A stretch of DNA of 64,000 nt from NCBI GenBank assembly GCA_945910005.1, contig OX246739.1, positions 4,432,001 through 4,496,000 on the forward strand. Direction: 5' to 3'. Position numbers and translations under genes: made by a program. How positions within the stretch are numbered: the first letter of the stretch is position 1; each line of letters starts with the position of its first letter. Source of the DNA: Isoperla grammatica. Taxonomy: Eukaryota > Arthropoda > Insecta > Plecoptera > Perlodidae. Shown one piece after another: positions 12,988-27,260 of the stretch. A model generated the notes under the pieces. The model was not told the DNA's origin, made no database searches, and worked only from the letters and a program-made list of their open reading frames with translations.

Positions 12988-15586
12988 AAATCTAGTGGAT
13001 TGGACTATTATTGTGGGTGCGGGTAACCTTTAGATTGGAGCCAATTTCAATGTTGTTCTTATAGGTTACGAAATGAAATCCCGTAGCGAAACATGTAAGT
13101 ATTTTCGAACTCAAGTTATGTAAGTGGATTCGTTGGTTCAATATATACAAATGTAATCAATGATTTCCAAGAATCAATACTCATCATCATAAAGTTTTGT
13201 GGTTTGCCGATTTCTTTCGGTGGTCGTGCAATTTCGAGTCGTGAATGCGATCGCAGGAAACTGCAATAATCTCATCAATCAAATTACATTTCAGTGAACC
13301 TCTGTAATTTTCTATAGAATATAGATATACTCATAATGCACATTTGTAGCATATGTGAGTTTCCCATGTGAAACCGGTAACCCTAAACCAATTAGTAAAT
13401 ACGATACCACCGAAGTTTGCTTAAATAAGTAAAACGTATGAAATATGTTCCGATAGAACACACATGAACCTCAACGCTGGTGCAGATAATTCACAAACAT
13501 GGATACACACACATTGTTTAACAGTAACACACCGATAAAACGAAACTTTCAGAGAGCAAACAACTCCAATGGAATTTGTGAAATATTTATTTCCAATATT
13601 TTACCTATGTCCGGTACATTTGTATACGCATACTTCTGTATTTTCAGCGTTACTCATTTTATAATCAATGTTTGAAACTAATAGGTAACGGCTTCATATC
13701 ATCTCCAAAAAGCTACAGCCGACTATGGATAAAAGCCTCCACCGAATAGTGTCTTCACATAACGCTTGTCCTCTGCTCCCTGGAAGAATTTGATATCTGA
13801 AATGCTGCATTGTTTTAGTGTTGATAAATGTTTTGGCATTTTACAATTCTTTTTATAAAGTGCAACAGTTTAGGTTGGCATATACTCGAAGACGACAACG
13901 CAGAACAATGTATGCTAAAAAGTCCGTCCTGTATTGACACAATATAAAATTTTCTCCGTAACATGATGTACAATTATTATAACCCCCTGTTATATCACGT
14001 CACGTCTGTTGTTCCAGTAGATCGTATTCTCTCTGAGACTCCGATCTATTTCGTCAATCAATCCACCAGAACAATTTTAAATATATATACACATCCCATT
14101 TTCAATTATGCATTATAGCAAAAACGTTTCCAAGAAAGCTTTCTTAACACGCGAATTTTTATTACGATCTAGTAGACTTTTTTTCTTAACATTCCTTTCG
14201 ACTAGAAATGAGATACGTTTAGTTCAATTTTAATTTCCTTCACGTGTCAGGTACTCTACATTTTTTACGATGCAGACTTGTTTGTAACGATTGATACTGG
14301 ATAATGTTCCTGTTTGTGAAAGTGCGCAATTATTCATTATATTAGACTTGGAGGGTTCCTCTCTAGACAAGGACGGATTAAATTACTGAAGGTAAATAGA
14401 GGAACAATTATATGCGAAACTCTCTCTTGGGCAGAAAGATTAAATTAATGAAGGCAAGTGCTAAGCTTATGTTGCTATGGCAACTACGAGAACAGCATTG
14501 CAGATGAGCTTTAGGCACAAAACTTGTAAGTTTATGTATAACTTCATATTTCCGGCGTGCGGAGGTCGCGAGGAATATCTATTCAGAGACGTAACATCGC
14601 CTATAATGTTGCACTTGGGTTCAATCGTGATGAGAATATGTTTACGGCCAATGTGTGTGCGATGTTTTACTCTGTCATTTGCAACAATCCCGTTGATTGA
14701 TACAATGCGCAACTAAAAATGTTAATGTTTAATAATATTCAATCATATTTTAAATTGTGTAGGTCTACGTGAAGTATGCTCTACGAATTAAGTTGTGTGA
14801 GCCTATAATTATTTTTGTTGTGCATTTTTAAAGCCTCTTCAGTTTGTAGCAGGGAGATACATTGTTTATAAATCAATTAAATTGAAACAATTTCTTGTTA
14901 ACCTCGAGTATAATATTAGTTTCGTACGTGTCTCCGTAAAGTTGAATAAGTTCTTTGTTTTTCTAAAAGTAAATCCTCGTTGGTTTTCGCCTCCTCGGGC
15001 ACTTGGCAGCCCTCTAAGCCTGACGGGGCTTCTTTCTTGAAGGAAAAGAGCAAATGCTGCACGGGAGCTGGAGCTCCTAAAACCACGCAGCAAATCCCCA
15101 AGGATTGGCACGTCCAAAACTTCCACACCTCCCATACACAATTCAATCTCTGTTGGAGATCGAGTTATCCTTGTATGTTTACATTATCATACATGGACGG
15201 AGTTATTCAATAAGGTGACCATATACATCATGTTGTATTAGACTGCTCAATATGTCGCTAGTTTTATTTGCATTTTTAATTTAGTCTGCAGAGGCCCAGT
15301 AGAGGAACCAGACATTAACCTGTGACGAATAATATTTCTTGTAAGTAATTGGAATTAAAAACTTAAACCATAGGTCAAAATATTTATGCAAGTTAAACGA
15401 AAGTGACATTACTATGAAGGCATCATTTTTTCATTCATTACATAATTATGTATTTAACACAATATAGGCTACTGAGTGACGTGTCTTATGCGTGTAGGAT
15501 TATAATGCTTAAAACAAAGCCAGCAGACAACCCAGAGGATGTGACTTGGTCGCGAACTCAAATAGGTCCGAGGGCCAAACTTTGTT
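12988..15586. other. Non-coding stretch
   Basis: Overlapping open frames on both strands at 14.87-15.21 kb coincide with a local GC-richer patch (CGCCTCCTCGGGCAC through CCACACCTCCC), which lowers stop frequency. None shows a recognisable domain. The rest is AT-rich with no feature found. Confidence 0.5.
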
Positions 15587-15732
15587 TTCATTTTTGCATT
15601 TGATGTACTAATATGTCAGCTTTTGAGTTATGTATGAGTGTATGTTGTAGTTGTACTTCATTTTTGCATTTGATGTATTAATATGTCAGATTTTCAGTTA
15701 TGTATGACTATGAGTGTATGTTGTAGGTGTAC
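15587..15732. repeat. 70-bp tandem duplication
   Basis: Copy one (15587-15656) and copy two (15657-15732) share TTCATTTTTGCATTTGATGT, ATATGTCAG, AGTTATGTATGA and GAGTGTATGTTGTAG. Copy two carries a 6-bp insertion near its end and a few substitutions. It is a simple segmental duplication with no sign of coding. Confidence 0.93.
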
Positions 15733-17575
15733 ACACAACGGAAGACAGTTGACGTTGGACGTTCAAAATCAGTCAGCATCTAGTATATAGTTATGTAGCG
15801 ACGTAGTGATTTTGTACATGTCGCTCTCATGAGAGTAACGAGGAACCACGAGAGCTATTCCATATTTAAATCCAATTGTGAGACTTTTGCAACTTCAAAC
15901 GTAGAGTTTTTACTTGAATTCGGGTTTCCACGGCAGTCTGGGTTTTCACGCACAAATCGGGCCTATACCTCTATATAGTAACAGCTGGTGGTGTTAAAAC
16001 CATGGCCGTATATAGACTCAACGATTTATTACTACAGTTAACGACTTTTATTGTATGAGGCATTTTTACGTTTTAATTTAATTTGAACCGTTGATTACAT
16101 TTTATAACTCCCAAGTTTTATGGCTTCCAAAATTATAACAACAGGTCAACGACATTCTCCACTCTCTATACGGAGGTCAAACCGCCATGGAGCTTTGTGG
16201 TTTGACAATCCGTAATAACTGCGCATATTGAACAGCCATAGTCCCCTAATACGACGACAAGAATACCACTTAATTGTCACAATTATTTTATTATTACAGC
16301 CAGGTCATTAAAATGTGTTAGCTCATCACGTAAGTTCATAGGTAATTAGTAAAATCGTTACGAAGTAACCATGGAAAATAAATGGAGTGCAAATGTTCTT
16401 AAACCACCCTAAACCGCCATGAAAGGTGTCAAACTTCTCCTCTGTATGTACGCCAGCCAGTACAAGTACACATTCCTGATCCTCCCGCATTTCCGATAAA
16501 CCCTGTATTAGCGTTCATAGTAAGAACAGAATAACAGCTGTGTAGAAGAGAACATGAAATATGTGCAGGTGGTATAAAAGAATGGATAGTATTTCACATC
16601 ACCCTGAGGGCTTCAGAAAATCCGTGTGGTATCTTGTATGATTCATGGCGTACGGTGCGTTGCAGGCTATTAGAAATATAGACCGCACATACCCACGTCG
16701 AGCCCGATAACTCTATAACATCGATCGCTTTATATTACCTCCTTCCAGGGACCGTACGTTAATAAATGGTTTCTCTCATAGATCAAATTTTAAGTTACGT
16801 CTGTGTAAATGTTGGAGTACGTGGGGACCAACCACCATAGACAAGTCAGAGGAATGTCATAATCCATTAGGTGAATAAATCGTGAAAACATGTTATTTCT
16901 CTACAAGCCCGCCTTAGTGAAGGATTCCAGAGGCTATAATTTGAGGTTATAGAGTCTTAGAGTGGCCAGGGATTGGTAAAAATAATTGTTAATAATGTTT
17001 CAAAATTAACTACTGGTGTTGTGAGTGGACCTATGCTGCATGTGTAACGGTAGACTACGTTTATCTCTCATCTAAGGAATCATGATTACACTCGATCGTT
17101 AGGAAATAATTTCTCAAGGAAAACTAGTTTTATAAATTGGTTGCATTCATTAACTTGTCCAATTCTTAGCTTAAAAGTCAATTTTGTCAAAATTAGGTAC
17201 CTTTTATGGTAAAATCATTTTGATTGGGATATTTCATCTTATTTTATTATGTTTTTCATGTGGCAGAATTCGCGGAAACGTATTAACTGAATAACATGTA
17301 GCTATCTTAATTATTCCTACATGAAACAGTTCTTTTTCTTATTGGTAGAATGTGTGTAACTTCCATATAAGGTACGTTTACTATATCCATTGAATTAATG
17401 TTCTCATAGTATTCAAATAAATATAAAAACGACCACACCGCTACAAATTCAACGAGTAAGTCTTACCCTAGGATTATAACAAAGTTAATATACATATAAC
17501 GTACGGACGGAGATACTTTTTGGTATAAAGAATTTAGTTTCTCAGCAAAATGGTTAACAGCTTTTGTCTTTCCAG
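15733..17575. other. Non-coding stretch
   Basis: AT-rich with dispersed short frames and no recognisable gene, RNA or repeat. It ends in a good 3' splice-site-like sequence (see the microexon candidate). Confidence 0.5.
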
Positions 17576-17596
17576 CCGCTAGCTCGGTCCCCTGAG
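17576..17596 (+). other. Candidate 21-nt microexon
   Basis: A branch-point-like TTAAC (about 17554), a pyrimidine tract and TCCAG end at 17575. The next 21 nt end in CCTGAG, followed by GTAACA, a usable 5' splice site. Of the three phases only phase 0 is free of stops, giving PLARSPE. Length divisible by three, a strong acceptor and a short exon body fit the microexon pattern known from animal neural genes, but there is no flanking exon to anchor it. Chance juxtaposition of splice signals is the main alternative. Confidence 0.2.
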
Positions 17597-20388
17597 GTAA
17601 CACATAATGAATATACGAGTATGACTCGCTGGGTGTGTGTTTATTTTTACTAGAAGATGAATCGTGGTATCTAACAATGTATGAACTAAAATATTCTATT
17701 TTTGACTTTGCATCCGCTATGGAAACAAAGAATGTAATAATTGAATATCAGATTCACGTAGATAAATGTAACTTTATATATTATACAATAAATATAAAAC
17801 AATATACTTATAATGTATTTATTTAGTACTTTATTGACTCAAGATATAACAAAGAATTGTTTTCAAAATTTTAACAATAATAGCAAAATCATACACAACA
17901 ATAACTGGTCACTTAAACATCCTCATAAACCTTTCATACGTCCATAAGTCAGAAGCATTGCATTGATCTGTTCATTCCAACGTTCCCTTTGGTCTATCCC
18001 AAGCTTCATCCTAAAGCCTCTAATACACAGTTAAATTTGAACCAAAAAGCATTATTTAAAAATAGGTTCTGTTGCAATTTACTGTATCCTGAATGTTTTT
18101 GATGATTCAATGCAACATTTGGATCGTGTAATGCAGGCTTTAGAATTCTGATTTTGCTATGGGCTTATTTAAGTCAACAAAACAAACGTGTCAACAACAA
18201 CACTCATGTTTACAATTCCTAAACACCAACACAACATCACGATTGCGACTTTGTTCTCTGCGATCCAGCCTCACTCTCAAGAGTAACGAACGACAACAAC
18301 AACAATTACCAACTCTCGATGGTAGCAGCAATTTATAACCAAATTAATGTTGCTGTGAGGCAATAATGTTTCTTGATGAACATTATAATTGTCAGCCAGA
18401 CACCACTTAGCGTACACGGCGCTAATTTGAATTGCTATTTAATAACATTACCGTAATGTTATTATCGAATTACGTTTTCAATTTGCAAATCACTTCGCCG
18501 GCATCTTGTTGACGGTTGGTCGCCATTGTGGAGAGTCCGGAGAGTTGAGTAAACTCCCGTCGCGCGCCACCGTCGCCCGTCCAGCGCGCATACACCTTTA
18601 ATAACGTTATTACAAGCCCGCAGGTTTGAGCCCTCTATGGACGTAATCAACAATCTATCCTAACGTGTAATCAAGCTAATACTATAACCGTATCGTATAA
18701 TGTATTCAGTGTAAGATATGTATCCGGGCAGGCCACTTAATCCCGACCGGTTGTGTTATAGGCAAACAACGCGGTAATCAGCCCAGCACGCATTGGGCGA
18801 TTCAATTCGCCAAACAGATGGATTGTAAATGGTTAAAACGGACAAAAAAGAACGTAAGGCTGGTGTGCACGATTATGATCCGTATCGTGTGATAGGAGGA
18901 TGGTCTTAATATTCAATCCGTGAAATGTGAAGATATCTGGTTAGGAATCTCTCAATTAAAATTGTTGCACATATAATTATTTTAATTTTTTACATAGATG
19001 TCAAGTTTACTAAGGATGAGGGCGGGGGAGTAAAATTATACATTCTAAAAATAACTTTTTGCATGTTCTGGATACGACCATCTGCAGTCTTTATTGTTGA
19101 GTCATGCACCGAACAAAATATACAATATACGTTTAGAAATAATCTTGTGGACATGTGCAAACAAAATTTACTTCGTGTAGTACCATATTATGTACTATAA
19201 TTGTGTTATAGCAAATATACACACACCTGGGTTGACATGAACTATAGTAATACTATACGAAATACAATATAAAAAATAATCCCAATCACTCAACCAATAA
19301 TAATCAATACAAACATTATTCACACTCACAAATCTTCACTGTAACATAAGCGAGTCAACGTTCTTGCAGAATACAGCACTAAAACAAAGATACGAAGTGA
19401 AGAGAAACTAATTACAACTGCCGAGTACACTTGTTCCATCATGTTCTAAGTGCATTACAATATATACCTACTAGTGTAGTGACACGTCCTGAGCAAAGAC
19501 ATAGCAGACAGATAACAAACAAGTGACCGAGACAACGTACAAGTTTCCACCTATTAACATGTCGGATTAGCATTGTCTGCTTATTACCAGCGCATTCGTT
19601 GCATCTTAATTATTTTAATGTTGCGCTTGACCTGATACGGCCGATGAACTCGCCAGTTTATAGATACCGCCCTTTTAATAACCCCCACCTCATCATAATC
19701 GCCGGCTCAACATTTTAAATGTGTCCGATTTTTTACTTTAATTCACCAAGTCAGTTTTTAATTGCATGTTTCGTAAGCTGTTTTTACGTACCTTTCACTC
19801 ATATGCAGATATCTCATTTGTTATATTGTTTTCAACGCATCGAAATAAGTTATTATAGAGACAATGGTGAAATAGAGGGTTGAATGTTGGTAAATGAAAT
19901 ATTTACAATACAGCTTGTTAAGGCAAGTTAATAACCTGTCTAAATTCAATCCGTTATGGTCGACACGATTTCGCAGGTTGTTAATACAATCATGGTATGA
20001 GACCATCGTGTCTGTACAATAGACGTGTGATGGACACCCAACCCAAGAAATGTTAATAACTAATCTGGGCTGGACCGTTCAATTTGATGCATCCATGAAA
20101 TATTAATCATGCATCACACGCAGTCTTCATGATACATCAAGAAGAAGGTAATGAACTTGATGTTTTTTCTCATGGAAAACAAGATAAAAAACAACACAGC
20201 AATATTGCATTTAGTTCAGATTTCGCAGTTGGGCTCATACCATAGTAATAGTTGTTATTTAAATTTTAGAATATCCTTGAGTACATCATGGAACTATGGA
20301 GCAATATTGTTTCTCGTCATAAGGATGTATTTGTGCTTTATTTTCATTAATTATATTGGTTGGTCAAGTTTTATACATACATTATTGT

Positions 20389-20390
<2 letters not shown>
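17597..20390. other. Non-coding stretch
   Basis: Contains a near-perfect palindrome at 18441-18463 (AATAACATTAC, one base, GTAATGTTATT) and an ACA-rich patch near 18292. An isolated B-box-like word at 18608 is not supported by an A-box. No gene is recognised. Confidence 0.5.

Positions 20391-20430
<40 letters not shown>
20391..20430. repeat. (TAA)13 microsatellite
   Basis: An uninterrupted TAA/ATA run of 40 nt is followed directly by TTATTATTAAT, its own reverse complement, so the end of the array can fold back on itself. Confidence 0.97.
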
Positions 20431-22550
20431 TATTATTAATTCCATTATTCACCGTGTCTAGTTATGACTTTTCAATTAATAAAATGTGTTATTATTATCA
20501 TTATAAGAGGGTAATGGGCATAGTGGAATTACAATATACAATCATACAGTTTTGCTAAATCCTTATGTTGAAAATTTAAATCTATTTTGATGTGTAACTA
20601 GCCACACAATCATAACTTGTCAAAATCATAATTTACATACTCCCATTCCACATATTTTGATTCTCTACAACATCTCAACATTTCCAATCATGAAGCGTTA
20701 TCTCTGTGTCCATCCACGCGATAGAACAAAAGCCGAAAGGGTGGGTTGGATACTTTATACGCATGCGCCAGTCTCCTGTTTCGTGTGCACTGACGGCCGC
20801 TTTGACAGCTGACAGCTGTAATTTGAATGTTGTATCTTGAACAGCGCATCTTGGGTTAAAAAGGCACGTGGGACTGACATACCCCACAAGCGTGTCGTGC
20901 AAGACAGAGACTGATAATTAGTGGTGACGAGCTGGATATTCAAAATAGTTGGCGGGGACTCTTTTAAGATCTTTGGAAGAAGATTTCGAAAGTCTCAGGT
21001 AACGCGCAGGGCTTCATTTCATGGGATGGATGGACAAATAAACGAGAGGGATATGAAAATAGACGCGCGGTGATCGTTGGCACATTGGTTCTCTTCTCCG
21101 GAGATAGAGAACTTGATGCTCAACACTCAAAGCGTTGCCTACGAAAACAACCTGACTGAATTAATGTGTTATTAATTTCAGTAATTATTGTTTGAGTTAA
21201 CTTGTTGAAATAATTAAATATGCGTAAACTTGGAACGTATGATCTTTGGCACCGAGCTACGTCTCGCTTTCAGCGTAAACAGGGGTATGAAAAGTTGATG
21301 TTAATCACATTCGTTAACTTCAAAGACGGAAGGCAAGATTTGGTATCTACCTTGTCATTATTTGTATCAAAATGGTGAAAATAAAAACAATAGAGACATA
21401 TTTGTAAGTGAGTAGTGACCCAGGTCGCACACAGTCCAAAGTGTAGTTGTGCAAATTTGCGTTTCGTTTAAAAATACATGTCGGCCACCGTTGAAATTTA
21501 ATTAGAAGTACAATCCAAACAAAACTCAAAGTTTTAATTTAAATTTTCTTCTTTGTAATTTTGAAAGTCAATATTGAAATTAGAAAATAATGTACACGAA
21601 TAAATGGAATTTATATAATATTTTTACTTCAAGTTTGCCTTGAACGTATACATTTTTGTACAGGGAAGAAAAAAAATTGTTAAAATATTTAAAGGCAAAT
21701 TTAAAATTCATATGGTGGCCGCAATACAACGGCACCACCACCAACCAACATTTATTTTTAACTCTATACAAAAGAATAAACAAGATTGATAAAAATGCGC
21801 TATTAAAAAAATAAAATAATAATATTAATAAATAAATAAGACATTCGTTTGACAACTACTGTGCTCATACTGCTTAGCACTGTTATCTATACCTACATCA
21901 TTGTTTTCCTCTTCACAACACTTCCAGTGGGTATCTGCACATATATTATCAGTGGCACAAGTCTTAAATTCTACGACCAAACAGTATTATAAACGCTCTA
22001 GGTTTAAGATTCTTTGGGTCATTGATCGGCTCACATTAGAAAAACCCATTTCTGTTCCATACATATAGTACAAAATCTTATGGTTGACAAACTCCAAAGC
22101 TTCTTATTTAAAGTAGTTAGTTTTAAAATTTTAAAATCATTTTCTTTGATTTCATCCCTGTTCTCCCGTAGGTGTCACCCAATCCGTGACCTTGTGAACC
22201 AGAGATGCACAGACGGGCACCCGGAACCCAACCGGTAGAAATGATTAATTCTTGATGCTCTCCGTGTGTTCTCAAACTACGCGGCGATAAACTGTGGTTA
22301 GCGCTACACCTAGGGTGGGGGGTGAACTTGATCATGAGTTACGACCCTCGCGCCAGTCTTCTAATGGAACATTTTGTAAACGAGGACGCGGAGGTAAATG
22401 TTGGGAGGTAGAAGCCTCCCTTCTTGCAAACCGGGCTCGAGATAAAACCATTTACTCGTTAGGAGACGTGAGAAAATACCCCCAGGCTAAATGTTACGGA
22501 ATTCTTAATTTTACACGTCTACTGCTGCATCTTCCCTTACAACGAGCCGT
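20431..22550. other. Non-coding stretch with motif-rich patch
   Basis: At 20690-20900 the sequence is less AT-rich and carries GCATGCGCC, two overlapping CAGCTG E-boxes inside GACAGCTGACAGCTGT, and GGCACGTGG. These are potential NRF1, bHLH and TALE sites, but motif presence alone proves nothing. At 22141-22235 a pyrimidine-rich tract ending in CCCGTAG is followed by a short frame CHPIRDLVNQRCTDG, which could be a small exon or chance. No gene is recognised. Confidence 0.45.
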
Positions 22551-22571
22551 GGGGGGGGGGGGGGGGGGGGG
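22551..22571. repeat. Poly-G tract, 21 nt
   Basis: Twenty-one consecutive G residues are followed by CGCTTACCC. With the 46372 tract, this is joint longest of the mononucleotide G/C runs here. Confidence 0.97.
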
Positions 22572-25084
22572 CGCTTACCCATGATAAGAATCTAATGTGT
22601 ATCCCACAGATCTAACTCGATTTTATCTTACATAAATATCCACCTGATGATTGATAAATTCACATGTTTATAGCATTGGTAATAAGTCGGTGAGTAATAA
22701 TAATAATAACAATTGATAATAGTTGTAGTTTATGTAGTTTTATATAAACTAAACTAACTGAAATATTTAATAGTAGTAATTCTCCATTCTGATGACGACA
22801 GTACATTTCAATGAAACCTTGTGCTTGCTTCTATTGGTCAACATTTGGTATTCATAAAATGTATCAAAGTTGGAAGAATTTTGAAATTAGTCAGCTATAA
22901 CACCCACCCCCCCTCCCCCCACCCCTCCTCCGCCCACGCTTCTATTATCATAAAGTTTGGATTGATTGTTTTGCTCAGAAGCTTTTGTGCGAGTTCAATA
23001 TCTTTTGGAAATGAAAACATCCACGGTGACAGAATTATTTATACTCGCTGTCATACAAACTTTGAGACTAAAGTTAAAATTATAAATCAAATTTCCCACA
23101 GAAAAAAAAACTGCTCTCACTTTCGACTGAAACCCAAACAAAACCAATCCCTAACACAGAGGAAAAGTTAATAACAGGGAATACCCACGTGTAGTAGGAC
23201 TTTTCTTTCCACGTCGTTATTTTCGTTCCGATTCTTCTGCGACTTAGAAAAAGTGTATTCCCGTTAGAACGGTTAAAGTTTCTCGTAAGAGCCATTAAAA
23301 GTTAAAAAGTCGAATAATAATGATAAGTAGCGCCCCCCACTTAGCATGAGCAGTTCTCGAAGAGTAAGTTGCTCTTCACTGGCGCATTAATCCTGATATT
23401 TACAACTAGGAAGTTTCATTTTATTCCTCTCGAGAAGTTTAGGTATTTAAGCTCTGAACATTCTGTCTGGTATAAGAACATGTATAAACAGCCACTCACA
23501 CAAATATTCAGTGTAATAAGTACTTCAAAAAGTTTTGTTGGATGGGAAAAGTCAGCATCGGGTTTATTTTACATAATAACACAAGACATGTTAATACCAA
23601 TGTGTTTCCTATCCAATGTTAAACTCTTTAAACTTCTAAAACCCCAATGCAAGCTTAGACTTTCGGCGCTGATAAAATATTTTATCAAATCATATAGTCA
23701 AAAATTAAAAAAAATACAAGAACACGCCAAAATAGGAATTATATTTTGTCTACATAAATATTGGTTTTTACGTTAAATGAATGAGCTAAGCTGAGAGTCC
23801 ACATTGTGTAATCACCATAATTACTGGCGTGCATCAAGTATTAACGAAGGAAGGTGTTTTCCTTCTCGCGCAGTGTAAATAAATTGCCTTCCCTAATGGA
23901 AACCATCTATTTCATTTCAAATATTTAAAACTAAATGAAGCTTTAGTCACCCGACACTCACTTGGTTCCTACAACCTAGTAGTACCTATACACAAAGTAA
24001 CTCAGTACCAACAGTTGAAACTGGGGGTAGTTGATAATATTATTGAAGGCAAAATTGTCATATTTGCATCCACTCCAAGATTACTAAAATTAATTTAATT
24101 TCTAAATTATTACATTTTTTAAGTATAAATTTAAAATATATATCTCTCTTGGCAAAAAAAAAAACAAAAAACAAAAACAACAGAGCGCCTGGAAAAGACC
24201 GGTAACTATTTTGTGGTTCACAACTTTGGTGATACGTAAAACGAGGAATCGCTCTCACTTTTAGTCTCCGTCTCTGTCTGTTGGCACGCGTGGCTTGCGG
24301 CAGATCTGCCGATGATCGAGACGAGATGACCTTGAGAGAATGATGTCACGTGGTGATGACGAAGCCACGCTTTTAGCCCACATATACAGCGCTCCACAAC
24401 ACTGGCGGCGAGTCAACGCACTAAGCACTAAGACCGTCTGGGAAGACTCGGCCCCAAAACACCGCACTTTCAATATTCAATAAATAATTGATCCGTAAAG
24501 ATTATTATTTTGGGTCACGGTCTTAGTTCTTATGTCAATCTTAACACAAGGGTGTACAAAAAGTACGCATTTTGTGTTGGACTCATGAAATCTGATGTTA
24601 TCTGAGGCTGGTGAGGTTTTTTTTTTACCCAAAAGAGAATCCGCGTTCTGAACTATAACACAATAAGCAAGATTTCTTGGAACAATGACACAAAATAAAC
24701 AAGATAAACATTAAAGCTCGAAATTGTATTTATATTTCGAATGTGGGATGTCCAAATTGGCACTTGCAAAACATAATGTGTGATTAGCCATGATTACACA
24801 TGGCAGGAGAGAGTTTGGGATTGAATTGCAATATAATTTAACTGGTGTTACTTTTGATCAACTATTGCTAATCGTTTACCCAATTGGGTTATCACAAAAG
24901 TAAAGTAAACGATAGCTTACCATAATACATAAATCTTAAGTATCAGTTGGCACAAGTACAATCAGAATATGTATTTCATTTATTTTTATTGATAATTGTT
25001 CTTACAAAAATTATAAATATAAATAACATATCGAATAATACTATGTCTAAATATATAATATTTAAATTAGGTGATGATAATTGG
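22572..25084. other. Non-coding stretch with C-rich quadruplex-like tract
   Basis: At 22903-22925 four C runs (CCC, C7, C6, C4) separated by single bases would form a G-quadruplex on the minus strand. A perfect 18-bp palindrome TGATAAAATATTTTATCA lies at 23670-23687. An A-rich run at 24153-24181 may be a retroposon tail but has no recognisable body. A 135-codon AT-rich frame at 23369-23776 lacks an ATG at its start and any known domain, and about one frame of this length is expected by chance. Confidence 0.5.
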
Positions 25085-25215
25085 ATAAGATTTAACGTCT
25101 CGCACTTGTCGGATACAATCATAAAACGCGGCGCCTCCTGTTTTCACCGGGGCTCGAACCCCGACGTATCAGCCCAGCAGGTCCATCCAAACCGCACGTT
25201 GACTCACGTCATGTT
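25085..25215 (-). mobile_element. tRNA-derived SINE
   Basis: On the minus strand the head carries an A-box-like GACGTGAGTCAACGTGCGG and a B-box GGTTCGAGCCC inside a GC-rich T-arm-like hairpin at 25148-25163. The body then continues GGAGGCGCCGCG and GTGCGAGACGTTAAATC. The phrase GAGACGTTAAA resembles tails I associate with widespread invertebrate SINEs, which is memory-based and unverified. Acceptor stems are absent, ruling against a functional tRNA. No poly-A or target-site duplication could be defined. Confidence 0.55.
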
Positions 25216-26991
25216 GTTTTCATTGTTGTCATCTAACTTCTTGTTCCGTCTTGTCTTAGTTTCAAGAGTCTTGGGTGGGCTCAGGCGTTGTTGCCGTTAA
25301 TTATAACCAGAGATGAGGAGATGTTTTATAATTCTCATCGTGGCTTTTGGCTGCATTACAAACGATTAAACATCAGACATTGATACCATACGCACGTTCA
25401 CGTGAACAAAAAACGTGACCCGTAAGGTTTTGTATTTTAATTTTTAAGAGGATTTGCTTTAACACGTCAGTGTGTATTATACTAACTATTCTACATATGT
25501 TTCCCTCGGATAGCGCTAACATGCGCGCATCGTACACAAAGCAACGTGCCAATCTCACGGAGATAAACGCAACGAAGTTTAAATTTACCTCGACGTTCTG
25601 TTAGTGAAATGTGTTCGTTGTGTTTATATTTATGACGTGTTGTAAATGCCTATTGAAGATAAAATGTTTCGGACGCACACAATTTTAAAATTTGCGTATG
25701 AAAATGTTTTTACTAACTAAGAGGAGCGTTAATTTTTAAACAATAGCATAATTTTGTAATTATTATTATTGGCATCAACAGCGTTATTTGGCAATGTAAA
25801 TAAATTTATAGAAATAGAAAATGTACATCATTTTATGAACAAGTTTTGGACTAAAATGTATTATCAAAATAAGTATCGACAGTAGAAATAAGACGAGTAG
25901 AGAAGAAACGCCCCAACGATATTATTAGTCAGGAATAGGCTACGTGCCAATGTCAAAACTTTTCTTCATCCTACATCATTATTCATTCATCTGAAACTAT
26001 TGCCTAAATTTGTTTCGTTGCAAACAAAAGATGTTTCTCTTTTGATCTTTCTTTCCCGTATGCAAATGATTAATTAGTTTAAAATGTGCATCAGTTTTCG
26101 TTGTCAACAATTGATGCTGACTGGAGAGACTTTTCCATTCATCACCTGCCAAGTTGAAGTTACTACATCATCGGCGACAGACTTGAGATTCAGTCAGAGT
26201 TGAATGAGTTGTCTATTTTGAGAGAAGTACTAATTCCATTGTTAGTACACTTTTTCAAATATTTGAACAGTTCAGGATATTTTTGCTGTTTGTTTTTTAA
26301 ACCGAAAAGTAGATTTGTTAGCAACTCAGACTACACAAAATGGTCTGTATGTTTGATTGGCCTGAAGCTGTCTAGTCTAGTCGCGCCTCATTATGGATCC
26401 CGACCAATCACATCCCTCAGCACTGTTTGTTCGAATCCAACCGTCTAGTTTGCGGGGAAACTTTCTTTTATAATAATCATGTTTCACGCTTTCAAAATTA
26501 TCCACCATTATTCCAATTTGTATAATGAAGGAGACGGGTGATAGCCTCAGCCTCAGTAATATACAAACGTAATTATTTTTAAATTGGCCCAACTGCCGTA
26601 TTGCGATTGAACTTTTTTCCCTTTTTTTTTTTACTTCACTGTTATAGCAAGACATTGTGGGCTGGATTTGTATACAGATTGTGTTTAATGTATGTGGCAG
26701 CTATACCGAGGTTTCGAGGTGGGCTCGACGAGATGGAACATTTATCGTCAGTTACTTGGAGCTTAGTTCTCACTATACATTACAACAGCAATATCGTCTT
26801 CACGGCGTTGTCAGGGCAGTCACACCGCGTATGTGCTTCACATCTACAATTTCCGACAAATAGAAACCAAAGAAGGACTTTATTGATTTAAATATTTTTC
26901 AAAAACATTGTCAATTATGGTAACATTTGTATTGTTTTATTCACAAACGATCTTATTTTGTAGTTTATTGTAGTGTGAAACGATATTAACT
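25216..26991. other. Non-coding stretch
   Basis: AT-rich, with a few open frames of 80-117 codons lacking recognisable domains. A B-box-like GTTCGAATCC near 26432 has no matching A-box. Nothing else is supported. Confidence 0.5.

Positions 26992-27260
<269 letters not shown>

Noticed and set aside
18600..18625. Isolated B-box-like GGTTTGAGCCC
   Set aside because: No A-box at 30-60 bp upstream and no cloverleaf.
23369..23776. 135-codon plus-strand frame as a gene
   Set aside because: It starts without ATG, is AT-rich, and about one frame of this length is expected by chance in this window.
26425..26450. Isolated B-box-like GTTCGAATCC
   Set aside because: The upstream region lacks a convincing A-box; a short B-box word is expected by chance.
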